Shown: positions 20,802 through 32,339 of the stretch, one piece after another | Layout: each line of letters opens with the position of its first letter | Numbering within the stretch: position 1 is the stretch's first letter | Assembly (NCBI GenBank): GCA_946811185.2 | Contig: OX328102.1 | Span: forward strand, 13,579,194 to 13,643,193 | DNA length: 64,000 nucleotides | Source: Hippopus hippopus | Taxonomy: Eukaryota > Mollusca > Bivalvia > Cardiida > Cardiidae | Direction: 5' to 3' | Translations under genes and position numbers: made by a program | The notes under the pieces: generated by a model | Databases searched by the model: none | What the model saw: only the letters and a program-made list of their open reading frames with translations | What the model was told of the DNA's origin: nothing

Positions 20802-20905
20802 AACTTCTCCTTGTTTATCTAATATAGTGTAGATTTTTGCTCTGATTTTATCAAACTTGTGACGCTTGTGTAAATACAAGCCTTATAACCTTTTTAAAAC
20901 ACCAA

Positions 20906-21203
20906 GCCCTAGTAGCTCAGCTAACAACATACAGGGCTTGAATCACAGGGTTGCTGGTTTGAATCCCAAGCACAGCTAATTTTCTCCCAAGGATTGATAT
21001 TAGTCATTGCAACAGAATTCGTTCCGCTTTCACTGCAAATTGTTGTTTCACAGATAATTGTGAGAAAGCAGCCAGTGGCTTGGGTAAAGTATTGTACCAA
21101 GTAATGGCAAAAAAATCTTCTACAAAACATGGGTTGGTACATCAGCTACCGCAACTGACTGAAATAATGATGAAAACAGTATTAAACACCATACAACTAA
21201 AAC
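20906..21203 (+). mobile_element. tRNA-derived SINE, family D, plus orientation
   Basis: The head CCTAGTAGCTCAGCTAAC and B-box GGTTTGAATCCC are on the plus strand, and the tail ATTAAACACCATACAAC is at the high-coordinate end. It is the only SINE copy in the window in this orientation. Confidence 0.75.
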
Positions 21204-21213
21204 CTACTCATAA

Positions 21214-22530
21214 CAAGAGGCCATTGGCCCTAAAGCCCTCACCTGAGTCGAGTCATCTAGGGTTGACAAATCATAAGAAATCCTGGTTTTAATGATGTTA
21301 AACACATAAGTGCAAGTGACCTACTTTTTGACCAACTTGACATATTTTGATACTTGTCAGAGATATCATCACAATATACATTCTGTCAAAGTTTCATTGG
21401 TATCGGGCTGAAAATGTGGCCTCTAGAGTGCACACAAGATTTTTCTAAGCTTTGGCCCAGTGACTTACTTTTTGATCCGACATGACCCAACTTGGAACTT
21501 GTCCGAGACATTATCAAGACAACATTCAGACCAAGATTCAAGAGTATCAGGCTGAAAATGTTGTCTCTAAAATGCACCCAAGGTTTTGGCCCTGTGACCT
21601 CCTATTTGACCTGACATAACCCAATTTTGAACTTGTGTGAGATATCATCAAGACAAAGATTCTGACCAAGTTTTATTAGTATCAGGCTGAAAACATGGCC
21701 TCTAGAGTACACACAAATTTTGTTTTGTTCCAGTGACCTTCTTTTTGGCCAGACATGACCAAATTTTGAACTTGTCTGAGACATCATCAAGAAAAAAAAT
21801 CTGACCAAGTTTCAAGAGTATCAGGCTGAAAATGTGGCCTATAGAGTGCACAAAATGTTTTTCTCAGATTTGGTCCAGTGACCTACTTTCCAAGCCACTG
21901 ACTGCTTTCTCACATCCAGAGGTGAGGGGCCAAAAACTACCAGAAAGAAAAGTTTGCCACAACCAGGTATTGAACACGCAACCACCAGGTCATGAGTCGG
22001 ATACACTAACCACCGAGCTACCAGGCTGGGCCATATTTCTTGGACTTGTCCAAGTGACCTTCTTTTTCACCAATATACCATCAAGACAAAACATTCTGCC
22101 CAACTTTCATGGTTGTTGCACAGAAAATGTGGCCAACAGAGTGCAGTCAAGGTTTCTTTAAGATTTGTTCCAGTGGTCAATATTATGACCTGATGTTACT
22201 CATTAGTTATCCATCTAAAAATATGGCCTCTTGAGTGCACACAAGCTCTTTCTGAGATTTATCCTAGTGATCTTCTTTATCACCTGTCATGACCTAGTGT
22301 CAGACTTGTCTGCAATATCATCATCACTAACATTCTGACCAACTTTCATGAGCATGAAAATGTGATCTCTTAGAGTGCACAAAAGGATTTCTAAAATTAG
22401 TCCCAGTGACCTATTTTTTGACCAGACCTGACCCAATTTTGAGATGGTCTAAGATTTTATCAAGACAAACAGTCTGAACAACTTTTATTAGCAAGACAAA
22501 CATTCTGAACCTGTCCATAATGGATAGGTC
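21214..22530 (+). mobile_element. Diverged HEL-type element with inserted SINE fragment
   Basis: 5' end CAAGAGGCCATTGGCCC with CCTCACCTGAGTC. Decayed units carry GTGACCTACTTTTTGA and GTGGCCTCTAGAG. It is interrupted at 21888-22034 by the head half of a family V SINE (CACCGAGCTACCAGGCTGG). The 3' terminus is not recognised. Confidence 0.7.
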
Positions 22531-22658
22531 CTCCTTTTAAAACTTAACAACTAGTCTGAGTTTGAAGTAAATAATCCTAGTAATGACAGATACTATAAAA
22601 TGTCGAAGTTCTGCATGACAAATTCTAAGTCAAAAAAAGGGCATTAATGTCTCAAAAA

Positions 22659-24224
22659 CAAGGGGGCCACGATGGCCCTAAAGTCGCTCACCTGAGTCTT
22701 TTGACCAAACATGACCCATTTTCAATCTAACCGACATGACCCATTCTCAAACTCGACCAAGATATCATTAAGACAAACATTCTGACCAACTTTCAAGAGT
22801 TTTGGGCTGAAAATGTGGCCACAAGGTTTTTCTAAGATATGATCTAGTGACCTAGTTTTTTGCCTGACATGACCCATTTTCAAACTTATCTAAGATATCA
22901 TAAAGACAAACATTCTGGCCAAGTTTCATGAGTATCTGACTGAAAATGTGGCCTCTAGAGCGTACACAATGTTTTTCTCATATTTGACCTAGTGACCTAG
23001 TTTTTGACCCGACATGACCCATTCTCGAACTCGACTGAGATATAATCAAGACAAACATTCTGACCAACTTTCAAGAGTTTTGGGCTGTAAATGTGGCCTC
23101 AAGAGCGTACACAAGGTTTTTCTAAGATATGATCTAGTAACCTAGATTTTTGCCCGACATGACCCATTTTCAAACTAGTCTGAGATATCATCAAGACAAA
23201 CATTCTGACCAAGTTTCAAGAGTTTTGGGCTGAAAATGTGGCCTCCAGAGCGTACACAAGGTTTTTATAAGATTTGACCTAGTGACCTAGTTTTTGACCC
23301 GACATGACCCATTTTCGAACTCATCCCAGACATCATCAAGGCAAACATTCTGACCAAGTTTCATGAGTATCAGACTGAAAATGTGGCCTCTAGAGTGTAC
23401 ACAAGGTTTTTCTAGGATTTGACCTAGTGACCTAGTTTTTGACCTGACATGACCCATTCTCGAACTCATCCGAGATATCATCAAGACAAACATTCTGACC
23501 AAGTTTCATGAGTATCTGACTAAAAATGTGGCCTCTAGAGCGTACACAAGGTTTTTCTAAGATTTGACCTAGTGACCTAGTTTTTGACCCGACGGGACCC
23601 ATTTTCAAACTCGTCCGAGATATCATCGAGACAAACATTCTGACCAAGTTTCATGAGTATCTGACTGAAAATGTGGCCTCTACAGCGTACACAAGGTTTT
23701 TCTAAGATTTGACCTAGTGAGCTAGGTTTTGACCCAACATGACCCATTTTCGAACTCATCCAAGATATCATCGAGGAAAACATTCTGACCAAGTTTCAAG
23801 AGTTTTGGGCTGAAAATGTGGCCTCTAGAGCGTACACAAGGTTTTTATAAGATTTGACCTAGTGACCTAGTTTTTGACCTGACATGACCCATTTTCGAAC
23901 TTGTCCGAGATATCATCAAGACAAACATTCTGACCAAGTTTCATGAGCATCTGACTGAAAATGTGGCCTCTAGAGCGTACACAAGGTTTTTCTAAGATTT
24001 GACCTAGTGACCTAGTTTTTGACCCAACATGACCCATTTTCGAACTTGTCCGAGATATCATCAAGACAAACATTCTGACCAAGTTTCATGAGTATCGGAT
24101 TGAAAATGTGGCCTCTTGAGCGTACACAAAGTAAAAGTTGACGACGGATGACGGATGATGCACGACAGACACAGCACGATCACAAAAGCTCACCATGAGC
24201 ACTTTGTACTCAGGTGAGCTAAAA
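22659..24224 (+). mobile_element. HEL copy 2, the most regular 145-bp array
   Basis: ATGTGGCCTC recurs at 23236, 23381, 23526, 23671, 23816, 23961 and 24106, exactly 145 bases apart. Terminal hairpin AGCTCACCATGAGCAC, TTT, GTACTCAGGTGAGCT. The period is not a multiple of three, so staggered 71-codon minus-strand open frames appear in each unit by chance. Confidence 0.93.
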
Positions 24225-25017
24225 AATAATAATGATAAAATAAAATAAATTGTTATATGCCCTTGTTTTACTGGTTTTCTTTTTGATAGTTAACAACTAG
24301 TCTGAGTTCGAAGTAATTATCTTAAATAATGGGATATAAGATGATAAAGTTTTTCAGGACAAAGACACAGAGGACAAAAGAGATATGAGAATACCTTTAT
24401 AATTTCTTTGAAAACAGCTTAGCTAAAAATGCATACTTTATGGTGTAGACAACAAGTGTACATTTTCAACTATAAATGGCTAATTTTTCCTTTTTTATTA
24501 TCAGATCTTTTAAAATCAATGGCATTCAAGCTTTTGATGATATATATATAAAGAGTGCAAGATTTACTACAAATTCGACAACAAATGCAGACTCTATTGC
24601 GCAAGAAGAAAATGAGTAACGAATGGAGGAATAGACAAAGTAAACCATGCCATGACATTAGCTAAGCTGGCCTTTGGCTAGTAGAGCTAAAAAACAGTGA
24701 CAAATGAGGAAACTGCTTAACTCTTTCCTTACTGTTGATGACACAAGAAGCACAGAAAGTGCAGTCTGATGTCTGATCTACACTGTCCACTCTTTTATTC
24801 TAGATTATAACTGAACTGTCTCTTCATCTTTCAGCAAAGCTGTATTTGTAGTCATTTAAATGTAATTGTTACTTATTTGGTAGTGAAAGAGTTACAAGAA
24901 TTACTTTCTTCTTTCAGTGTGTGTCCTTAATGTATAAAACCTTTATCTATGATGACTTGTCTCTTAAGACAAGTCATCTGCTGCAATTTTATTTCAAGTA
25001 GTTAAAGAGTTAAATAC
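24225..25017 (+). repeat. Family G end, then unassigned intron
   Basis: 24380-24693 carries ACAACAAATGCAGACTCTATT, CAAGCTTTTGATGAT and the terminus GGCTAGTAGAGCTAAAAAAC of family G. From 24694 to the donor of exon 8 there is only AT-rich sequence, with one inverted repeat GATGACTTGTCTC, TTA, AGACAAGTCATC near 24950-24978. Confidence 0.5.
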
Positions 25018-25238
25018 CTCCACTTCCTCCTCTTCTTTAACAATTGGAAAGTAGGGACTGACATTTTTCATTCCAACATCTTCCACATCTGTTTCAAATG
25101 TTTTGCTTATGGTGGCAAAGATATTACTTGAGGCAGACAGTTCAGAGGAAGGTGTTGGTGTTGGCGATTCATTTGTTAAGGAATCAGTTGACAAAGACTC
25201 TCTTGCAAGACGTCGCTTCTTCAGAGGTGTCACAAAGT
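25018..25238 (-). CDS. KMT2E/SETD5: Exon 8 of 13: TPLKKRR block and Ser/Thr-Pro segment
   Basis: It completes codon 416 (Asp) and gives residues 417-489. It opens FVTPLKKRRLARESL, the counterpart of TTPLKKRR in KMT2E and of SPLKKWKS in SETD5; the KKRR cluster could act as a nuclear localisation signal, which is inference. The next stretch, NESPTPTPSSELSASS, resembles the STPTPSP stretch of KMT2E. The end is acidic (VKEEEEVE). The acceptor is TTGTTTCAG before 25238 and the donor is GTATTT after 25018, which is weak at position +5. It starts with two bases and ends in phase 0, matching exon 9. The KKRR motif favours KMT2E over SETD5 in this block, while exon 2 looks more like SETD5, as expected for a pre-duplication gene. 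Confidence 0.93.
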
Positions 25239-25502
25239 CTGAAACAATTAAGATTACACTGAAAACAAGATTATGATTCAGAAACAGCATGCTCCAAAAT
25301 TGTACCCACTAATAAATACTTAGGAAAAACTGATTTCCTCAAAAGTTTAAAGGTCATCTTCAGTGTAAAGTTTTTTTTTTTTAAATTCTGATTTAACTAT
25401 GCTACCGCAAGTTAACAGAAACAATTCTACCATTCTGTGATGTGTTTATCAGGAGAAATAGAAACTTAAACTTTGGATTTTCACCCGTCTGAAAATTGAT
25501 AA

Positions 25503-25729
25503 TTTACCCTTTACCACACAACCGCAAGTTTTAACAACCCTGAGAAAGAAAGCTTTTGAAAACATTGTGGGAAAGGAGAAAATGCTGGTAACCAGCATTT
25601 CTCCTTTTCTCTCAGTGTTTTCTACTCTACTAAAGGCAAGATTTGTCATTTCAGCCACATCTGATTTGTATTTTGCAAATGCTTTCAAATTGGACAAGTC
25701 TAACATTTTGCTATGTAGTAAAGAGTTCA
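25503..25729. mobile_element. Family C hairpin MITE
   Basis: ACCCTTTACCACACAACC to GTAGTAAAGAGTTC with central GCTGGTAACCAGC palindrome. It lies 265 bases upstream of exon 8 on the gene strand. Confidence 0.8.
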
Positions 25730-25934
25730 CAAAGCCCTGACTCCCAATACATGCCAAAAGGTATACTGTAACATCATTGGTGTGAGACAATATGGCCATA
25801 TATGACCAAGAGTAGAAAAATCAGAGAGTTTGCATGAAATTTACAATTATCTCTTGCAACAATCTCCTGATGATACAAGCAAGATTAAATCCAGCACACA
25901 TCCTGAATTTGCTCTTCAAATCAACCACCTTTGT

Positions 25935-26217
25935 TTATATGGTATTTAAGCTGTTTTCAACATTATTTCAGTTATATCACAGTGGCTAGTGCATCTATCC
26001 ATGCTTTGCTGGAGTTTCTTTTACCACATTATTGCACAATATTCTTCTTGAGCCATTGGATGCTCTCCCACGTAACCATCATCAAAACATTGAACAGCTG
26101 TGAAAGAAGAATGAGTCCTGCTGCAATGACTGTCATCAATCTTTGGAAAGAAATTTGCCGGGCTAGAAATTTGAACCAGCAACCTCCTGGTAGGCTAAAG
26201 ACTGAGCTACTGGGCTC
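25935..26217 (-). mobile_element. tRNA-derived SINE, family D
   Basis: Body similar to the copy at 578 (AGTGCATCTATCCATGC, CTCCCACGTAACCATCATC). The head AGAGCCCAGTAGCTCAGTC is on the minus strand. No target duplication recognised. Confidence 0.75.
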
Positions 26218-26394
26218 TGCTTACCATCTTCACTTATCTAATTCCCTTTCTTCTGAATTGTTTTCAGGACATCAAATTTGCTTCTTTCATCAACAACAAT
26301 GTTACAAATAAAATTGCTTGAAACAGCCCTCTTCTCCTCCATATCATGCAATAAAGTGTGTTTTAGTAGTCTGTTTGTTTTTAAATGTTTTGTT

Positions 26395-26650
26395 TTTGTT
26401 GGAGTTCAATGCCTTTTTAACAGCTTAGGTCATATCACGGCGGTCAGTGCACCTACACATCTGTTTCCTGGCTTTCACACACTAGTACTGACACAACTTT
26501 CTTTCCAAGTTACTGACTACTTTTCTCACTTGCATCAGAGGTGAGAGGCAAAAAAATCGCTGGAAAGAAAGCTAGCCTCGACTGGTATCGAACTCACAAC
26601 CACAAGGTCATGAGTTGGACATGCTAACCACTGAGCTACCCAGCCGGGTT
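26395..26650 (-). mobile_element. tRNA-derived SINE, family V
   Basis: TTGGAGTTCAATGCC tail region, GCACCTACACATCTGTTTCC body, and minus-strand head CCGGCTGGGTAGCTCAGTGG. Confidence 0.78.
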
Positions 26651-26832
26651 TTTTTAATTGTCTGCAAAGTACAACACAGTCAGTTCATTTCCTGAATATT
26701 GAACATGGTGGACGTTAAGTTTAGTGAGGAAACCTCATTGTAAACAAAATTATGAAACTTTGTTCTCTCCTATTTCTTACTTTATTTATGAACGAAAAAA
26801 ACATAACAGATAATGACCATAAAAATGCAGCT

Positions 26833-27061
26833 TTAACTCTTTACCACACAATCCCAACTTTTAACAGCCCTGAGAAAGAAGCCTATAGAAAACATTGTGG
26901 GAAATGGAGAAAATGCTGGTAACCAGCATTTTCTGCTTTTCCCACAGTATTTTCTACCCTATCAAAGTCAGAAATCATCATATTAACAAGATTTAATTTG
27001 TTGTCTGCAGATGCTTTGAATTTGGTCCAGTCCAAAAATTTGTCGTTTGGTAAAGAGTTAA
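26833..27061. mobile_element. Family C hairpin MITE, intact 229-bp copy
   Basis: TTAACTCTTTACCACAC to GTTTGGTAAAGAGTTAA. The ends are inverted repeats and the centre is a near-perfect palindrome at about 26906-26950. Confidence 0.88.
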
Positions 27062-27103
27062 TTCAAGATTTATCAATAAATTTCAAACTAAACACAAATA
27101 TTT

Positions 27104-27364
27104 GAGCCATGCTCTGTGAAAAGGGGGCATAATGCATCTGCGAAAAGTATTGACCCAGGTCAGCCTGCACAGTCCGCGCAGGCTGACCTGGGCCAAACTT
27201 TTCGCTATCGGTCAACTTTCTATTTGTCATAGGACCAATCTACCTCATGATTAAGTCGGTTATTGAAAAAAGTGGCTCCTATGGATCCATAATTATGTGA
27301 TGACTTGGGCTAGTATCCTGTATTACGGAGATGCATTAAGCCCCCTTATGCCGGAGCATGGCTC
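27104..27364. mobile_element. Foldback MITE with 4-bp target duplication and internal hairpin
   Basis: Ends GAGCCATGCTC and GAGCATGGCTC are perfect inverted repeats extending imperfectly to about 34 bp. ATTT flanks both sides (27100-27103, 27365-27368). Inside, CCCAGGTCAGCCTGC (27154-27168) and its complement (27178-27192) form a 15-bp GC-rich stem. Confidence 0.9.
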
Positions 27365-27368
27365 ATTT

Positions 27369-28685
27369 AGTGCCATAACTTCATTTTGAGACTAAAATGA
27401 TGTGATTTATCATTTTTTGTACAAAGGAGTAGAGGGTTAATTCTCTTTGAAGTTGGTAGTATACTGTCAGTCTCATATGCACTTTTACCCAGCTCACAGC
27501 TGGTGATCAACAAGCATGTCATAGCCGTGATTTCAAGGTTACTCTTTTGTTTACATGACTGCATCTTACCCTTTTCTTTCTGATCACTTGTGAGTGAGAT
27601 TTGGAATTTTGAACAGGTTAAATTTGTACGTTGCATGTTATAACTTCCAAAACCATTTTTCATTCATTTCATCTAAAAATATACATATAACCTATAAGTT
27701 GAATTTCTATACTTAAATCTCTTTCTCTTTCTCAATATAAAAAGATCTATAGACGATTAATTATCAGACTTAATCAACCATTGATCTCCTGCCCCATTTA
27801 AGTTTCAATTCTTGTAAGTTCAAAAGCCATGAATATGTACTTCTGTTTTTGCAGACAGACAGATGACTAAAGGCATGGCCTGGCTTGAGTACCGTAACTC
27901 GGCGCTCGAGATACGAAAGGGATTTCTGTGACAAAACAAGCTGTCTCCTCACATTAAGACAGCTAAAACTGTGACAAGAAAAGTCAGCATCGGGGCATAA
28001 GAACTCATGTGCAAAGACTGAAATGAGTGTTTAGGTCATTCTGTCTGCATCACATCCAGTTTTGTAGATTTTACAAACTTGCACAAGTGTGCTAAACCAC
28101 ATTTAAACTTATTTCTCGCGTTTTACATTGAACTGTGTATAATTTAGAAACTGTTTTCATTTAAGGATTCTGGTATAAAAAAAATTGCCCAATATTCCAC
28201 TTTAAATATCGTCTTCAATCATTTGAATTAAAGCTGTATACCAAAATTGGTTTCAATTTACTTATAAATATTAAATCTATTTGAAAGAAAACTAGCATTT
28301 TCCAATTTCCATTAATTCAAGGCTCATGAGTCTGGTCAACGTTAACAGATTTTGACAACTAGCCGATTTCTACTTACCAAGAGCAAGAGTGCCACATGAT
28401 TTTGACACTGATAAATAAATTTACCCTATCTACCACTTTTTCTATCGTTTGACTGTTTGACTTTCATAACTATGTACCTTTAGATCTTCAACATAATTCA
28501 CAACACTTCAATATAATTCACAACAATTTCAGATGACACTTCAGCTTATCATGGGACCAATTGTGCAAAATAATTTTGGGATCTGTGTTTACATATGGAA
28601 ACAAAATCTGACAGACACAAGCATGCTTGGACTGTACATCTGCACAACCTGTAGCCACTGAAACAAGACTTTTGGTATGAAAAAC
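27369..28685. other. Intron sequence, no gene seen
   Basis: 1.3 kb with no recognisable repeat family and no coding character on either strand. This is the longest apparently single-copy stretch in the window apart from 61196-62369. Minus-strand open frames at 27367-27663 and 28549-28881 show no domain or splice support. Confidence 0.45.
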
Positions 28686-29398
28686 ATTTTGAGGATTGCC
28701 TGCCCGTTGTATGGGTTTCCCTTTTAATAGTTGTCCACTTGTCCAAGTTTGAAGTAAATATCTTCAGTAATAACAGAGATATAACAAAATGTAACTTTTT
28801 TTTTTGCATGACGACACATACAATGACAGAGATGATGACGCCAGGGCTATGACAACAACTTGTCGTTTTCATCAAAGACACTGAGCTAAAAATGTGAAAA
28901 AAATAATAAAAATTAATCTCCAGAAAATATTAGTCACATGCCCATTTTCAAATCATACTTAAAACACCTTATTAAGTTTAAAAAAGACAGGCATAAAACT
29001 GTAGAAGTTGTGCACACAAGGTATCCACCATATAAACGCACACTAATAGTGTTTGGGTTGAAAAAACAGCAAAGTTAAAGATATGAAAAAAATAATTCCA
29101 ACGCTATACGAAAGTCAAATGTGTATCTTCAAACAACGTTTCAAACACTTGTTAAGTATAAAGAGAATATGCATAAAATTGTAAGAGGAGTAGGAGGAGT
29201 TGCACACACAAGGTACCTACTCATAATGAGGAACAGAACTCCGTAACCACAAAATAATGTAACCACAGAAAGCTGAATACCACTCCCCTGTTTTTCTTTG
29301 GAAAGGTTGGCTGAAAACAATACAAAGAGTCTCTCACAAATGTAAATGTGCCATTGCTCCCCAGCGAAAAAAAACTTACAAAAAAAAAGAACACAAAC
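28686..29398. repeat. Family G end and unassigned intron
   Basis: 28690-28893 ends in GACACTGAGCTAAAAATG, a family G/F-type terminus. The rest has GCATAAAACTGTAGAAG-type phrases repeated at about 28990 and 29170, but no gene. Confidence 0.4.
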
Positions 29399-29528
29399 CA
29401 AGAGGTGGTGATGCTCCTGGGCTTGACATTCCTGCTTGTGGATTTGGACTCATCCCACTTCCAGCTGGTAATGGGGATGAAATTACGCTCTCTGATGAGC
29501 CCTCACCCATGGCTTGGCGCAGCCAACG
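29399..29528 (-). CDS. KMT2E/SETD5: Exon 7 of 13: KKRWLRQAM block
   Basis: Residues 373-415 plus one base. The exon starts RWLRQAMGEG, which with the two lysines of exon 6 forms KKRWLRQAM, equivalent to KKRWLKQALEE (KMT2E) and KKRWIKQALEE (SETD5). The rest is Ser/Pro/Gly-rich and ends GASPPL. The acceptor TTTCTAG before 29528 is clear. The donor is unusual: the phase that fits exon 8 requires GTTTGT at 29398, while a textbook GTAAGT lies 20 bases further into the intron at 29379. Using the latter would add a T-rich stretch and shift the frame, reaching a stop 19 codons into exon 8. The phase-1 GTTTGT junction gives PPLDFVTPLKKRR, matching the family, so I chose it. Confidence 0.92.
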
Positions 29529-29668
29529 CTAGAAATAAGAATAAATATGATACTTGTATATTATTCATTAGATGAATAGGTGCAGATAGTTCTTTCAACA
29601 ACTTCTCAGAGTGAATTAATAGTGTTCAAACTGAACTAAAATAAAGCTAAGCACAGTTTCTTTATTAA

Positions 29669-32339
29669 CAAGAGGGCCATGATGGCCCTGAAGTTGCTCA
29701 TCTGAGCAGAGCTTCAGATTGTTTTCACTGCCTGTGGGCCACATGACCCATCCAGCAGGAATATGAGGGGTCTAGATTGTTTTCACTGCCTGTGGGCCAC
29801 ATGACCCATCCAGCAGGAATATGAGGGGTCTTTTTTCAAAACCATGGGTCGAACTTAAACTATAACATTTCCAAAACAAATTTCAGTTCATACAGATACA
29901 GAAAATTCTTTTTGGAAAACATTTTGGGAAATGGAGAAATTGCCCAAATTAAGCAATTTCTTCTCTCACAAAGTTTCTTAAAGTGTAGGTCATAATACGA
30001 AGTTACCCTGTAAGAACATTTCGGCCATTTAAATTTTAGTGGAAATTGTAGATCTATATGGCATTGTTTGCCAAACAGGGTTGTTGAAAGCGCGAGTAAT
30101 ATGCCGTGACGAAATGACAGTCACAGAGTGTCATCTGCTAATGCTACAAAATATTGATTTGAATTATATTTGAAAAAGTTTTCCCTCTATGTTATCATTA
30201 GCAAACGATCATTATTTCAAACTTTTCATTTTTTTACCAGTGGTATCTCCAACTGACTTCCGTTTGACTGGATGAGAGCTTTTGGAAAAAAGTTCAATGT
30301 TCGTCTATCTCGAGTCCGACATTCTGATAACCGGATATTGTAAACTGAAACTAAACTGGGTATTGGGATTTTCTTTAAAGAAAAACGGGTACCTCTCACA
30401 TCTCTCTATCGAGAATGTGATTGGATAAACTTTTTATATCGGAGGGGTTAATGTTGTAACAGCGTGTAAACAAAAACAAACGACCAACGCATGTAAAGGT
30501 TTGATAATAACATGTTGATAACCCTAAATAAGCATGACTGGAATATGTTTGTAAATGCCCGTGCCTCTATGGCACATGACTTCCAAGATATGTGCGCCAA
30601 CTTTTGAAATCATGCAGGATTGGCGTGGGCGCACCGTCACTCTGAAGCTCTGTCTGAGTGGTTTGACCAAAAACTAACCCCATCTCTTCCGAGATATTAT
30701 GGCAAGCATTCTACCAAACTTTCATGAGTACTGGACTGAAAATGCGTCCTTTAGGATGTACACAAGCTTTTTCTAGATTTATCTCAGTGACCTACCTATT
30801 AGCCAAATATGGCTCATTTTCCAACTTGTAGATATTATCAAAAAAAATATTCTGACCACCTTGAATGACTATTGGACGAAAAATGAGGCCATTAGAGTGA
30901 ATGTGAGGTTTTCCAAGATTTGACCTGGATACCTACTTTTTTGACATGATGTGACCCATTTTCAGTCTCATCTAAGATATCATCAAAACATACATTTTGA
31001 ACAACTTCAATGAACATTGGACAGGAAATGAGGCCTCTGCGAGCATACACAAGGCATTTCAAGGATTTGACCTGGTAACCTGGTTTCTGAACCAACATGA
31101 CCCATTTTCATACTCATCTGTGATATCAAGACAAACATTCTGACCAACTTTCATGAGTAACCAACTGAAAATTTGGTATCTAGAGTGTCCAGAAGGTTTT
31201 TTCTATTTGACCTGATGACTTACTTTTGACTGCACATGACTATTTTTCAAAGTCATGCAGGATATCATCGAGACAATAATTCTGACTAACATTCATGAGT
31301 AATGGACTAAAAATGTAGCCTCTGGTGTGTACACAAGGTTTTTCAAAGATTTGACTGTGTAACCTACATTTTTACCCAACGTGATGGATTTTCAAACTTG
31401 ACTGAGATATCACGACAAAAATTCTGATCAAATTTCAAGAGTATTGAACTGAAAATGTAGCCTCTAGAGATTTCTCTAAGATTTGACCTGGTGACCTCAT
31501 TTTTGACCCCACATGACCCATACTCAAACTAATCAGAGATATCATCAAGACTAACATTGTGATAAACTTTCATGTGTATCGGACCGAAAATGTGGCCTCT
31601 ACAGCATACCCATGTTTTTCATAGATTTGACCATGTGACCTAGTTTCTTACCCCATGTAACCCATATTCAAACTTTTCTGAGATATCATTAAGACATTCC
31701 CACCCATTTCCATTAGTATTGAATTAAAAATGTGGCCTCTAGATTATACAGCATTTTTTTTTTCCTAAATATTTTATCTTAAAACCTAATTTTTAACCTG
31801 ACATGACCTATTTTCAAACTTGTCTGAGATCTCATCAAGACAAACATTCTGACCAAGTTTATGACTTCCACTGAAAATGTGACCTCTAGAGCGTACACAA
31901 GGTTTTTCAAAGATTTTACCTGGTTACCTAGTTTTTGATCCAACATTATCCATTTTCAAACTTGTCCAAGACTATAATTCTGACCAACTTACATTAGTAT
32001 TGGATTGAAAATGTTGCCTCCAGAGCAAACACACGGTTTTTCAAAGATCTGACCCAGTGACCTAGTTTTTGACCCAACATAACCCATTTTCAAACTTGTC
32101 CAAGATCTTATCAAGAAAATAATTCTTAATTTGCGTGATTTTTTTTTTTTTGTTTAATCAATCAGGTTCACACTTTTGATAATATAATAAAACTTCAAGT
32201 TTCACCCAATTTGGAACAAAATTGCAGACTTAATCAGGTAAACAAGAAAAAAACTAACAGATGGACAGACAGATGGACTGACTATGGAAACCAGGCCATG
32301 ACATAAGCTCTGCTGTCCTTTGGCCTGTAGAGCTAAAAA
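29669..32339 (+). mobile_element. HEL copy with degenerate 145-bp core, split by a TIR element
   Basis: 5' end CAAGAGGGCCATGATGGCCC with GAAGTTGCTCATCTGAG. After the 946-bp insertion the element resumes TGGTTTGACCAAAAAC and runs through about ten decayed units (30700-32110). It ends in a family G-type 3' terminus, GGCCTGTAGAGCTAAAAAT. The 5' end of one family and the 3' end of another are thus joined. Confidence 0.8.
29707..30652. mobile_element. TIR element with TCTGAG target duplication
   Basis: Perfect 12-bp terminal inverted repeat CAGAGCTTCAGA / TCTGAAGCTCTG, flanked by TCTGAG at 29701-29706 and 30653-30658. Removal restores a continuous HEL 5' end. It contains a 58-bp tandem duplication at 29716-29831. 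No transposase. Confidence 0.88.

Noticed and set aside
23287..24082. Ladder of about 71-codon minus-strand open frames sharing one protein sequence
   Set aside because: They recur every 145 bases within the HEL array, each overlapping the next, and begin at the same unit position. They reflect one open frame in the repeat unit, have no splice or family support, and are broken in most copies.
27367..28881. Minus-strand open frames of 98 and 110 codons
   Set aside because: No conserved motif, no splice phase that would fit between exons 7 and 8, and the direct exon 7 to exon 8 junction already recreates the conserved TPLKKRR block.
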